NCBI RefSeq assembly: GCF_009740395.1
Contig: NZ_WOXT01000001.1
Coordinates: forward strand, 124,001 to 188,000
DNA length: 64,000 bases
From: Noviluteimonas gilva
GTDB lineage: Bacteria; Pseudomonadota; Gammaproteobacteria; Xanthomonadales; Xanthomonadaceae
Direction of reading: 5' to 3'
The notes beneath the pieces were generated by a model. It saw only the letters and a program-made list of their open reading frames with translations. It was not told the DNA's origin and made no database searches. Positions 27,500 through 35,989 of this stretch are shown here, piece by piece; the first letter of the stretch is position 1, and every line of letters begins with the position of its first letter. A program made the translations under genes and the position numbers.

Positions 27500-29293
27500 T
27501 CAGGAAGCGCGCAATTCTTCCGCGATCCGCCCCTGCTCGCGCTTCAGTGCATCGGGAACGCGTTCGCCGAACTCGGCGAGGAAGTCTTCCAGGCTGTCGA
27601 TTTCCGCCTGCCAGCCGGGGCGATCGAAGTCGAACAACACGCGCCGCGCTTCGTCCGACAGCGCCACGCCGTCCAGGCGGAGGTCGTCGGCTTTCGGCAG
27701 CGCACCGATCGGCGTGTCCGTCGCCGACGCGCGCCCTTCGACGCGGTCGATCATCCACTCCAGCACGCGCAGGTTTTCGCCGAAGCCCGGCCACAGGAAC
27801 TTGCCGTCGGTGCCCTTGCGGAACCAATTGACGTGGAAGATCTTCGGCAGGTTCGCGCCGGGCTTGTCGAACGACAACCAGTGCGCGAAGTAGTCGGCGA
27901 AGTTGTAGCCGCAGAAGGGCTTCATCGCCATCGGGTCGCGGCGCATCACGCCGACCGCGCCGGTCGCCGCCGCCGTGGTTTCCGAACCCATCGCCGCGCC
28001 GACGAGCACGCCGTGCGTCCAGTCGCGCGCTTCGAACACCAGCGGCACCAGCGACGCGCGACGACCGCCGAAAACGATCGCCGAAATCGGCACGCCCTGC
28101 GCGTCTTCGGCCTTCGGCGACCAACTCGGGCACTGGCGCGCGGACACGGTGAAGCGCGCATTCGGATGCGCGGCCGGACCACTGAAATCGTATGCATTGC
28201 CGCGCCAATCAAAGGCGGGCTTGCGGTCGTCGAGACCCTCCCACCACGGCTGGCCGTCTTCGGTCAGGCCGACGTTGGTGAAGATGGTCTTGCGCTGGAT
28301 GGTCGCGAGCGCATTCGGATTCGATTTCTCCGACGTGCCCGGCGCCACGCCGAAGAAACCGGCTTCCGGGTTGATCGCGTACAGGCGGCCGTCGGGGCCC
28401 GGGCGCATCCAGCAAATGTCGTCGCCGACGGTCCACACCTTCCAGCCCGCGTTGCGGTAACCCTCGGGCGGAATCAGCATCGCCAGGTTGGTCTTGCCGC
28501 ACGCCGACGGGAACGCCGCGGCGATGTAATGCGTTTCGCCCTTCGGGTTTTCGACGCCGAGGATGAGCATGTGTTCGGCGAGCCACCCTTCGTTGCGCGC
28601 CTGGTGCGAAGCGATGCGCAGCGCATGGCATTTCTTGCCGAGCAGCGCGTTGCCGCCGTAACCGGAGCCGTAGGACTGGATCGTCAGTTCTTCCGGGAAA
28701 TGCATGATGAAGCGGCGATTCGGATCGAGTTCGCCGATCGAATGCAGGCCCTTGACGAAGCGGCCTTCGCGTTCGATGCGCGCCAATGCCGCGGCGCCCA
28801 TGCGCGTCATGATGCGCATGTTCGCGACGACGTACGGCGAGTCGGTGATCTCCACGCCGCAACGCGCGAGCGGGGAATCGATCGGGCCCATGCAGTAAGG
28901 GATGACGTACATCGTGCGGCCGCGCATGCAGCCGGCGAACAACGCATCCATCTTCGCGTGCGCATCCGACGGCGACATCCAGTGGTTGTTCGGGCCGGCG
29001 TCTTCGCGATCGCTCGTGCAGACGAAGGTCAGGTGTTCGACGCGCGCGACGTCGTCCGGATGCGAGCGGTGCAGCCAGCTCTCCGGATGTGTTTCGGAAT
29101 TGAGCGGCAACAGCGTGCCGTCCGCTTCCATGCCGCGGACCAGCTCCGCGAATTCGCTGTCGCTGCCATCGCACCAATGGATGCGGTCGGGCTGCGTCAA
29201 GCGCGCCACGTCCATGACCCATTGGTTCAACGCGTCCAACTGGCTGCCCATCGTGGAATTCTCGACTTCAAGGGAAAAGGGTTGCGCGGCCAT
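27500..29293 (-). CDS. pckG: GTP-dependent phosphoenolpyruvate carboxykinase
   Basis: Converts oxaloacetate and GTP to phosphoenolpyruvate, the entry step of gluconeogenesis. 597 residues, normal for the GTP class. The P-loop is FPSACGKTNLAML with the class-specific Cys, the metal-binding kinase-2 motif is TVGDDICWM, and SYGSGYGGNALLGKKCHALRIAS and FFGVAPGTS are conserved. An in-frame ATG at 29251 (MGSQLDALNQW) is an alternative start; neither has a strong ribosome binding site. It lies 27 bases downstream of the tetR gene in the same direction, so it is probably read from the tetR promoter. Confidence 0.96.
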   Translation of the reverse strand: MAAQPFSLEVENSTMGSQLDALNQWVMDVARLTQPDRIHWCDGSDSEFAELVRGMEADGTLLPLNSETHPESWLHRSHPDDVARVEHLTFVCTSDREDAGPNNHWMSPSDAHAKMDALFAGCMRGRTMYVIPYCMGPIDSPLARCGVEITDSPYVVANMRIMTRMGAAALARIEREGRFVKGLHSIGELDPNRRFIMHFPEELTIQSYGSGYGGNALLGKKCHALRIASHQARNEGWLAEHMLILGVENPKGETHYIAAAFPSACGKTNLAMLIPPEGYRNAGWKVWTVGDDICWMRPGPDGRLYAINPEAGFFGVAPGTSEKSNPNALATIQRKTIFTNVGLTEDGQPWWEGLDDRKPAFDWRGNAYDFSGPAAHPNARFTVSARQCPSWSPKAEDAQGVPISAIVFGGRRASLVPLVFEARDWTHGVLVGAAMGSETTAAATGAVGVMRRDPMAMKPFCGYNFADYFAHWLSFDKPGANLPKIFHVNWFRKGTDGKFLWPGFGENLRVLEWMIDRVEGRASATDTPIGALPKADDLRLDGVALSDEARRVLFDFDRPGWQAEIDSLEDFLAEFGERVPDALKREQGRIAEELRAS

Positions 29294-29320
29294 GCGTGCT
29301 TTTTTCTCGGGCCTGTGGGA

Positions 29321-29908
29321 TCAAGCTTGCGGAATGAGTGTCGACATCATGTGCTCGACGTAGGCTTCGAACTCGTCGTGCTGCATGTTCATCTGGTGCA
29401 ACTGCAGGTTGAGCTGCAGGAAACCGACGTAGGCCGAATACAGCAGGCGCGCGCGATGCTGCGCGTCCGTGCGGCTCAGGCCGGCCTGCCGGAACGAGGC
29501 GGTGAGGTAATCCAGGCGTCGCTCGGAGACGCGCACGATCACCGGCTGCACGGCCGGATGGTCGAGCGCCTTGAGCAACTCCGAATAGATGATGTGCGAC
29601 TTGGCTTCGTGCGCGACGAGGTGGAACAGCTTGCGCAGGCGTTCGCGCGGATCGGGGATGGGTTCGAGCGAACCGAACACCGTTTCCTGTTCGACCTTTT
29701 CCCAACGTTCGAGCGCGGCGACCAGCAGTGCCTCGCGCGAGGGGAAGTGCCAATAGAAGCTGCCCTTGGTGACGCCGAGGCGCCGGGCGAGCGGTTCGAC
29801 CGCGACCGAGGCCACGCCCTGTTCGGCGATCTGGTCCAGGGCCGCCTGCGCCCAGTCTTCGGCGCTCAGGCGCGGGGTGCGTTCGTTGCGAATGGCGGCT
29901 TCGGTCAT
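29321..29908 (-). CDS. TetR family transcriptional regulator
   Basis: 195 residues with an N-terminal TetR helix-turn-helix (about 15-60, recognition helix in RRLGVTKGSFYWHFPSREALL) and an all-helical ligand domain. It is divergent from fadE, with 182 bases between the starts that hold two copies of a CATAC-N6-GTATG-type dyad. The likely role is acyl-CoA or fatty-acid-responsive repression of fadE, of itself and, through readthrough, of pckG. The link to fatty acids is inferred from the neighbour; the ligand is not visible. Confidence 0.9.
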   Translation of the reverse strand: MTEAAIRNERTPRLSAEDWAQAALDQIAEQGVASVAVEPLARRLGVTKGSFYWHFPSREALLVAALERWEKVEQETVFGSLEPIPDPRERLRKLFHLVAHEAKSHIIYSELLKALDHPAVQPVIVRVSERRLDYLTASFRQAGLSRTDAQHRARLLYSAYVGFLQLNLQLHQMNMQHDEFEAYVEHMMSTLIPQA

Positions 29909-29932
29909 GGCGCGCAGTCTACCGTACGGTTG

Positions 29933-29948
29933 CCTACCTTAGAGTATG
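29933..29948. promoter_or_regulatory. Putative TetR operator, copy 1
   Basis: CCTAC-N6-GTATG, one mismatch from the perfect dyad at 30008-30023. It lies 25 bases from the tetR start. A perfect 10-base palindrome ACCGTACGGT (29921-29930) sits next to it on the tetR side. Confidence 0.55.
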
Positions 29949-29983
29949 CGAGGAGTGAGGACACCGTGTTGCCCTCCAACGCG

Positions 29984-30013
29984 TTGACAGTCCTTCGAAG
30001 GCCTGCCCATACT
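29984..30013 (+). promoter_or_regulatory. Promoter of fadE
   Basis: TTGACA (29984-29989), 18-base spacer and CATACT (30008-30013). The -10 box is inside operator copy 2, which would allow direct repression. Confidence 0.6.
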
Positions 30014-30023
30014 TTGGCGTATG
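30008..30023. promoter_or_regulatory. Putative TetR operator, copy 2
   Basis: Perfect dyad CATAC-N6-GTATG overlapping the fadE -10 box. Its centre is 75 bases from that of copy 1. Confidence 0.6.
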
Positions 30024-30090
30024 GTGCCTGCCGGCGCCGTCGTGATCAACCCTTAAAGTGTGGGCGCACCCGCGTTCACCGGAGACCGAG

Positions 30091-32565
30091 ATGAGCGTCG
30101 TCGTTCCTTTCTTGTTGCTGCTCCTCGCCGGGGGCTTCGCTTCCTACCATCGGATGCGCCTGGCCTATTGGGCCGCGATGACCGCAACGCTGCTCGTGCT
30201 TGCCTGGATCGCCGGCGCGAACGCCACCGCCACGATCATCGCCGCGATCCTCGTCGCCGCGATCGCGATCCCGTTGCTCGTGCCGGCGTTCCGCAAGGCG
30301 CGCATCACCACGCCCCTGCTCCACTTCTATACGAAGATCCTGCCGCCGCTGTCGGACACCGAACGCACCGCGCTCGAAGCGGGCACCGTCGGCTTCGAAG
30401 GCCAGCTCTTCTCCGGCAAGCCCGACTGGGACCAGCTGCTCTCGCTGCCCAAGCCGCAACTCACCGCGGAAGAACAGGCCTTCCTCGACGGACCGTGCGA
30501 AGAACTCTGCCGCATGACCGACGACTGGGACATCACCCACGTGCGCGCCGACCTCCCGCCGGAGTTGTGGGAGTACTGCAAGAAGCACAAGTTCTTCGGC
30601 CTCAACATCCCGAAGGAATACGGCGGGCTGGGCTTCTCGGCGCTGATGAACCACAAGGTCATCCAGAAGCTCGCGTCGATCTCGACCGTGGTCTCGTCCA
30701 CCGTCGGCGTGCCGAACTCGCTCGGCCCGGCCGAATTGCTGATGCACTACGGCACCGACGAACAGAAGCGCGAATACCTTCCGCGCCTGGCCGACGGCCG
30801 TGAAGTGCCGTGCTTCGCACTGACGGGTCCGTTCGCGGGTTCGGATGCGACGTCGATTCCCGATTACGGCATCGTGTCGATGGGTGACTGGAACGGCGCG
30901 AACGTGCTCGGCGTTCGCCTCACGCTCGACAAGCGTTACATCACGCTCGCGCCGGTGGCCACGCTGATCGGCGTCGCGTTCCGCATGTACGACCCCGAAG
31001 GCCTGCTCGGCGACAAGCGCGACATCGGCATCTCGCTCGCGCTCGTGCCGCGCGACACGCCGGGGCTCGAAATCGGCCGCCGCCACTTCCCGCTCAACTC
31101 GCCGTTCCAGAACGGCCCGATCCACGGCAAGGATGTGTTCGTGCCGCTGTCACAGCTCATCGGCGGTGAGGACTACGCCGGCCAGGGCTGGCGCATGTTG
31201 ATGGAGTGCCTGTCGATCGGCCGTTCGATCACCCTGCCCTCCACCGCGAGCGGTGGTTCGAAGAGCGTCGCGGTCGTCACCGGTGCGTATGCGCGCATCC
31301 GCAAGCAGTTCGGTTTGTCGGTCGGTCGTTTCGAAGGCGTCGAGGAAGCGCTCGCGCGCATCGGCGGCAAGGCCTATGCGATCAGTGCGTTGTCGGAAGC
31401 CACCGCGGCTGCCGTGGCGCGTGGCGAAAATCCCGCCGTGCCTTCGACGATCGCGAAGTACCACTGCACGCAGATGGGCCGCGAAGTCATCCTCGATGCG
31501 ATGGACGTGCATGGCGGCAAGGGCATCATCCTCGGGCCGCGCAATTATCTCGGCCGCGGTTGGCAGGCCACGCCGATCAGCATCACGGTGGAAGGCGCGA
31601 ACATCATGACGCGCTCGCTGATGATCTTCGGACAGGGCGCGATCCTGTGCCATCCGTGGGTGATGAAGGAAATGAAGTCCGCGCAGCTGGCCGATCCGGT
31701 CGAGCGCATCGACAAGTTCGACGACGCGCTGTTCGGCCACATCGGTTTCGCGATTTCCAACGCGGTGCGCAGCCTGTGGTTCGGCCTGACCGGCGCGAAG
31801 ATCGGCAAGGCGCCCGGCGATGAGTACACGCGTCGCTTCTATCGCAAGCTCGATCGCTATTCGGCCACGCTCGCGTTGATGGCCGACACCTCGATGCTGC
31901 TGCTCGGCGGCAAGCTGAAGTTCAAGGAATCGCTGTCGGGCCGCCTGGGCGACGTGCTCAGCCAGCTCTACATCGCCAGCAGCATGCTCAAGCGTTACGA
32001 GGATCAAGGGCGTCCGTCGGGCGATCGCCCGTTGCTCGCGTGGGCCTTCCACGATGCGATCAACAAGATCGAGAACTCCCTGTCGGGCGCATTGCGCAAC
32101 TTCCCGATCCGCCCGATCGGCTGGTTGCTGTGGGCGCTGATCTTCCCGTGGGGCCGCCGCGCGCAGGCGCCCAGCGATCGCCTAGGCCATCAGGCCGCAT
32201 CGTTGCTGATGACGCCGTGCGATGCGCGCGCGCGTTTGGCCGACGGTGTGTTCCTCACGCCGACCGAGCACAATCCCGCCGGCCGCATCGACAGCTACCT
32301 GCCGAAGATCGTCCTGGCCGAACCGGTCGAACGCAAGTTCCTCAAGGCGCTGAAGAACAGCGACATCGAAGCGGTCGACTTCGCGTCGCAGCTGGACGAA
32401 GGCGTGCGCGAAGGCTGGATCACCGCCGACGAACGCAAGCAACTCGAAGAACTGCGCACGATGACGCTCGATGCGATCACCGTCGACGACTTCGAAGCCT
32501 GGGAACTGCGCTCTGCAGGCTACGAGCAGGCGCACGGCGTGGACAGCTCGCGCTTCGCGGCCTGA
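30091..32565 (+). CDS. fadE: Acyl-CoA dehydrogenase FadE
   Basis: 824-residue FAD enzyme for the first oxidation step of fatty-acid beta-oxidation, in the length class of E. coli FadE. Hydrophobic N terminus (1-45, two membrane-like segments), acyl-CoA dehydrogenase domains (about 85-500; LTGPFAGSDATSIPDYG, MDVHGGKGIILGPRNYLGRGWQ and SITVEGANIMTRSLMIFGQGA are typical) and the C-terminal DUF1974 region. The ATG at 30091 is preceded by GGAGACCGAG. Divergent from tetR, with an operator over its -10 box, so it is likely derepressed by long-chain acyl groups. The next gene starts immediately after its stop. Confidence 0.96.
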   Translation: MSVVVPFLLLLLAGGFASYHRMRLAYWAAMTATLLVLAWIAGANATATIIAAILVAAIAIPLLVPAFRKARITTPLLHFYTKILPPLSDTERTALEAGTVGFEGQLFSGKPDWDQLLSLPKPQLTAEEQAFLDGPCEELCRMTDDWDITHVRADLPPELWEYCKKHKFFGLNIPKEYGGLGFSALMNHKVIQKLASISTVVSSTVGVPNSLGPAELLMHYGTDEQKREYLPRLADGREVPCFALTGPFAGSDATSIPDYGIVSMGDWNGANVLGVRLTLDKRYITLAPVATLIGVAFRMYDPEGLLGDKRDIGISLALVPRDTPGLEIGRRHFPLNSPFQNGPIHGKDVFVPLSQLIGGEDYAGQGWRMLMECLSIGRSITLPSTASGGSKSVAVVTGAYARIRKQFGLSVGRFEGVEEALARIGGKAYAISALSEATAAAVARGENPAVPSTIAKYHCTQMGREVILDAMDVHGGKGIILGPRNYLGRGWQATPISITVEGANIMTRSLMIFGQGAILCHPWVMKEMKSAQLADPVERIDKFDDALFGHIGFAISNAVRSLWFGLTGAKIGKAPGDEYTRRFYRKLDRYSATLALMADTSMLLLGGKLKFKESLSGRLGDVLSQLYIASSMLKRYEDQGRPSGDRPLLAWAFHDAINKIENSLSGALRNFPIRPIGWLLWALIFPWGRRAQAPSDRLGHQAASLLMTPCDARARLADGVFLTPTEHNPAGRIDSYLPKIVLAEPVERKFLKALKNSDIEAVDFASQLDEGVREGWITADERKQLEELRTMTLDAITVDDFEAWELRSAGYEQAHGVDSSRFAA

Positions 32566-33042
32566 GTGTCGGTCCTCGCGCTCTACCGCCGGTTCACGCG
32601 TTGGCCCGGCGGCCATTGGTTGTTCGCGCGCGCCGTGTGCTGGCGCGCGCCTTACTTCGCGAGCATTTCTCCGCGCATCACCGTGCTGGAGCCGGGCCGG
32701 TGCGAAGCGTCGATCGCGCATCGGCGCAAGGTCACCAACCACATCGGCACGGTGCATGCGATCGCGTTGTGCAACCTCGCCGAATTCGCCGGCGGGTTGA
32801 TGACCGACGTTTCGATTCCCGCATCGATGCGCTGGATCCCGAAGGGCATGACGGTCGAATATCTCGGCAAGGCGACCGGCACGATGCGTGCGGTCGCCAC
32901 GCCGGATGTCGCGCCTGTCGAAGACGCGCAGGGTTACGAACTGCCCGTCACCGTCGTCGTGACCGATCCTTCCGGCACGCCGGTCTTCCGCGCGAAGATC
33001 GCGATGTGGGTCAGCGCCAGGACACCAGCATCGCGGCGATGA
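32566..33042 (+). CDS. DUF4442 hotdog-fold thioesterase-like protein
   Basis: 158 residues of the DUF4442/PaaI-like group (RRKVTNHIGTVHAIALCNLAEFAGGLM is the typical hotdog helix). Members are predicted acyl-CoA thioesterases. The GTG start follows the fadE stop without a gap, so the two are translated as one unit, and a role in clearing acyl-CoA fits. Its last 32 bases overlap the 3' end of the convergent DUF1304 gene. Function is inferred from fold and neighbour only. Confidence 0.82.
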   Translation: MSVLALYRRFTRWPGGHWLFARAVCWRAPYFASISPRITVLEPGRCEASIAHRRKVTNHIGTVHAIALCNLAEFAGGLMTDVSIPASMRWIPKGMTVEYLGKATGTMRAVATPDVAPVEDAQGYELPVTVVVTDPSGTPVFRAKIAMWVSARTPASRR

Positions 33043-33361
33043 TCGCCGGGAACGCCTGGATGAAGAAGATCCGCTTGTTCACCGTCGCCGCGCCGTACGC
33101 GCCGGCGATGACGACGAACGCGAGGAACAACAACACGATCTCGCGCGACTGCACGCACAGCCCGTAGGCCAGGCCCGCCGCGAGGAATCCGTTGTACAGG
33201 CCCTGGTTCGCTGCCAGCGCACGCGAACGCTCCGCGAATTCCTGCGTCAACCGAAACGTGCGCATGCCGATCGGCTTGGTCCACAGGAACATCTCGAGCA
33301 CCAGGAACCACGCGTGCAGCAACGCGACCACGGCGACGACGAGTTGGGCGGAGAGCGACAT
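33011..33361 (-). CDS. DUF1304 family membrane protein
   Basis: 116 residues with four predicted membrane helices (LVVAVVALLHAWFLVLEMFLW; GLYNGFLAAGLAYGL; IVLLFLAFVVIAGAYGAAT; AFPAIIAAMLVSW) and the DUF1304 signatures HAWFLVLEMFLW and NQGLYNGFLAAGL. No function is established for the family. It is last of a three-gene minus-strand set (MFS, epimerase-like, DUF1304) with almost no gaps, and its 3' end overlaps the DUF4442 gene on the other strand. Confidence 0.85.
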   Translation of the reverse strand: MSLSAQLVVAVVALLHAWFLVLEMFLWTKPIGMRTFRLTQEFAERSRALAANQGLYNGFLAAGLAYGLCVQSREIVLLFLAFVVIAGAYGAATVNKRIFFIQAFPAIIAAMLVSWR

Positions 33362-33362
33362 G

Positions 33363-34565
33363 TCAGCGCTTCTTCTTTTTCTTCGAAGTGGACTTCTTCT
33401 TCGCCGGCGCCTTGGGCTTGGGCGGTGCGATCGACTTGTGCCAGGCCTGCAACACTTCCGCCTCGCGCGCCATCGACAAACCGGCCTTCGGATTCGCGCG
33501 CCGGTCGCCCGGCAATGCACGCCAGTACGCGAGCGTGTCGGCGGTCGTGACATCCAGCGGCCGATACGTCAGCCCCGCCGCCTGCGCCTTCGCGCTGCTG
33601 ACGCGGCCGAAACCGGCGTATTCGCCCACCGGCGGAATCCACACGGGCATGTCCTGCCACGCGGAGACGTCGTGCTTTTCGAGGAAATCCGCGGGCACCC
33701 ACGTCACGGTGGAGGTCTTGCCCGCCGCGCGCTGGCTCGCATCGAGCAACTGCCCCATCGTCAATTTGCCGGCGGGCGCATCGGCGTTGAACGTGCCGAA
33801 GCTTTTCTGATCGAGCAGGTGCAGCAGGAAGGCCGCCAGGTCGCGCACGTCGATGAACTGCGTGGGATCCATCGACGTGCCGGGCGCGAGGATCTCGCCG
33901 CCGCGATCGGCGCGCGCGGGCCAGTAGGTGAAGCGATCGGTGTTGTCGCCGGGGCCGACGATCAAGCCCGGTCGCACGACGGTGACCTTGCCCGGCATCT
34001 GCTTCAGCGCGGCAGCTTCGCACAACGCCTTGAGGCCGCCGTAGGTTTCGCCGGTGACGTCGGTGACGTTCGGATTCGCGAGCTGTGCGAGTGGCGCGTT
34101 CTCGTCCTGGTTCGGCGTGTCCATCTTCGCGTAGACCGAGATCGTCGAGACCAACAGGTACTGGCCGACGCGATCGCCGAGCAGCTTGGTCGAGCGCGCG
34201 ACGTCGGCGGGGATGTACGCGGAAGTGTCGAGCACCGCATCCCACGTGCGCTTGTTCTCCAGCGCCTTCATGTCGGTCTTGCGGTCGCCCTGCAATTGCT
34301 CGATGTCGTCGTACTGATCGCCGGCGAAGCGCTCGGGGTTGGTCTTGCCGCGATTGAACAGCGTGAGCTTGTGGCCCTTGGCGCGCGCCGCTTCGACGAA
34401 GTGCGGTCCGAGGAACCCGGTACCACCGAGCACGAGGATCGACATGGGGTCTCCCGGCTTGCGTTCGACGGGCTTGGCCGGCTTGCGCCGCGCCGCGCCA
34501 ACGGGCAGGGCGGCGAGGCTGGCGGCGGCGAGCGAGGCTTTGATGAAATCGCGTCGCGTGGTCAT
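33363..34565 (-). CDS. Tat-exported NAD-dependent epimerase/reductase-like protein
   Basis: 400 residues. The N terminus TTRRDFIKASLAAASLAALPVGA is a twin-arginine signal, which implies export of a folded protein with cofactor. The body is an SDR-extended Rossmann domain (VLGGTGFLGPHF at about 44-55, STISVYAK, ETYGGLKALCEAA with the YxxxK motif replaced by YGGLK, VRPGLIVGPGD). The C terminus is a Lys-rich tail (KKKSTSKKKKKR). The ATG overlaps nothing upstream except the MFS stop (ATGA). Export of an NAD-type enzyme is unusual; the substrate is unknown. Confidence 0.85.
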   Translation of the reverse strand: MTTRRDFIKASLAAASLAALPVGAARRKPAKPVERKPGDPMSILVLGGTGFLGPHFVEAARAKGHKLTLFNRGKTNPERFAGDQYDDIEQLQGDRKTDMKALENKRTWDAVLDTSAYIPADVARSTKLLGDRVGQYLLVSTISVYAKMDTPNQDENAPLAQLANPNVTDVTGETYGGLKALCEAAALKQMPGKVTVVRPGLIVGPGDNTDRFTYWPARADRGGEILAPGTSMDPTQFIDVRDLAAFLLHLLDQKSFGTFNADAPAGKLTMGQLLDASQRAAGKTSTVTWVPADFLEKHDVSAWQDMPVWIPPVGEYAGFGRVSSAKAQAAGLTYRPLDVTTADTLAYWRALPGDRRANPKAGLSMAREAEVLQAWHKSIAPPKPKAPAKKKSTSKKKKKR

Positions 34566-35896
34566 CGACGGGTGTCTCCTGGCAAGGTCGCTCCGGGGAG
34601 TGTGCGCTGCAACTTCACGACCCGCCAAGCGCTGAAAATGAACACCAGCGTGGCGCCGATTCCCGCCGTGAAGACGACCTGCGAACCGAACCCTGCCAGC
34701 CCCTTGTGCAACCACGCCGTGCTGACGTCGCTGGTGCGGTAGACGAAGGTATCGATGAAGGCCTTGGCCTTGTACCGCCATTCGCGCTGCACGCGCGTGT
34801 AGATCGTTTCGCGGCCGGGCTTGCCCAGGGCGAACTCGCTGCCGCGCGTGGTGACCTGCACGATCGCCACGAGCATCGGGAAGGGCGAAGCGGCGAGCGC
34901 GCAGAAGCCCAGCAGCACGGCGAAGCCGGGGATCAGCAATGCCGGACCCACACCGAAGCGACGCAGCAAGGTCCGCGTGAACAACAATTGCACCGTGATC
35001 GCGAACAGGTTGATCGCAAGATCGATGTTCGCGTAGTAGCGCGTCGCGCGCGCCGCATCGGCGCCGAACGCGTTGCGCACGATCGCCGCCTGTTCGTTGT
35101 ACAGCAACGTGCCGACCATGACGCCGAAGAACATCAGCGTCGCCATCGCGCGCAGCAGCGGCTCCTGCCACACCAGGCGCAGGCCGGCCCACATCGACCC
35201 GCCCATCGCGCGTTCGCCGGTCGCTTCGCCGCGCATCTGTTCGCGCCGCAACGCCCACGGCCGCAACTTGTAGATGCACAACAGGCACACGCACAACGAA
35301 CCGATCGACACGAGCATCAGGTTGGCCACCTCGATGCGTTCGACGAGCACGCGCGTGATCGCAGGCCCCAACAACGCACCGACCGTACCGCCCGCGCCGA
35401 TGTAACCGTAGAAGCGCTTGGCGGTCGCGTCGTCGAACACGTCGGCCATGAAACTCCAGAACACCGCCACCGCGAACAGATTGAAGACCGCGGTCCAGAC
35501 GAAGAACACCATGCCGCGCCCCGGCCAGTCGCGCAGGAACGCGACGTAGAAACCGACCAGGCACGCGATGAAGATCACGTACACCGCCGGCAGGAACACG
35601 CGCCGCGGCCAGCGCGCGACGAGCGCGCCGTACAAGGGTTGCAGCGCGAGCATCACGAGGAACGTGCCGGTGAACAGCACCTGCAGCGTGAAGTCGCCGA
35701 TGTCCTGCCCGTGCGATTGCGCCCAGGCCACCCACGCCTGCGGGAAGACGGCCACCGCGTCGCTGGATGCGCCCATGGCATCGCGCACCGGGCGCAGAAC
35801 GTAGTAGCCCGTCAGCAGGCTGAAAAAGTAGAGGATCGACCACCACAACGGCGGGGACTCGTCCAGTGCGCCGCGGAAGCGATTCATGCGATCCAA
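34562..35896 (-). CDS. MFS-like transporter
   Basis: 444 residues with about twelve hydrophobic segments. The N-terminal string WWSILYFFSLLTGYYVLRPVRDAMG and the late segment GRETIYTRVQREWRYKAKAFIDTFVYR are characteristic of a bacterial MFS group that also resembles Npt1/Npt2 nucleotide carriers. Substrate not identifiable. It is first of a tight minus-strand operon with the epimerase-like gene (4-base ATGA overlap) and DUF1304. An ATG at 35887 is an alternative start. Divergent from the GMC oxidoreductase. Confidence 0.82.
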   Translation of the reverse strand: MDRMNRFRGALDESPPLWWSILYFFSLLTGYYVLRPVRDAMGASSDAVAVFPQAWVAWAQSHGQDIGDFTLQVLFTGTFLVMLALQPLYGALVARWPRRVFLPAVYVIFIACLVGFYVAFLRDWPGRGMVFFVWTAVFNLFAVAVFWSFMADVFDDATAKRFYGYIGAGGTVGALLGPAITRVLVERIEVANLMLVSIGSLCVCLLCIYKLRPWALRREQMRGEATGERAMGGSMWAGLRLVWQEPLLRAMATLMFFGVMVGTLLYNEQAAIVRNAFGADAARATRYYANIDLAINLFAITVQLLFTRTLLRRFGVGPALLIPGFAVLLGFCALAASPFPMLVAIVQVTTRGSEFALGKPGRETIYTRVQREWRYKAKAFIDTFVYRTSDVSTAWLHKGLAGFGSQVVFTAGIGATLVFIFSAWRVVKLQRTLPGATLPGDTRR

Positions 35897-35989
35897 GTTA
35901 GCCCAAAGCCCGCGGGGCTGGCTACCATGCCGGAGTACATGCTCCAGCGCCGCGGCCTATCGTCGGCGAACCACCTGACGGGACATCGC

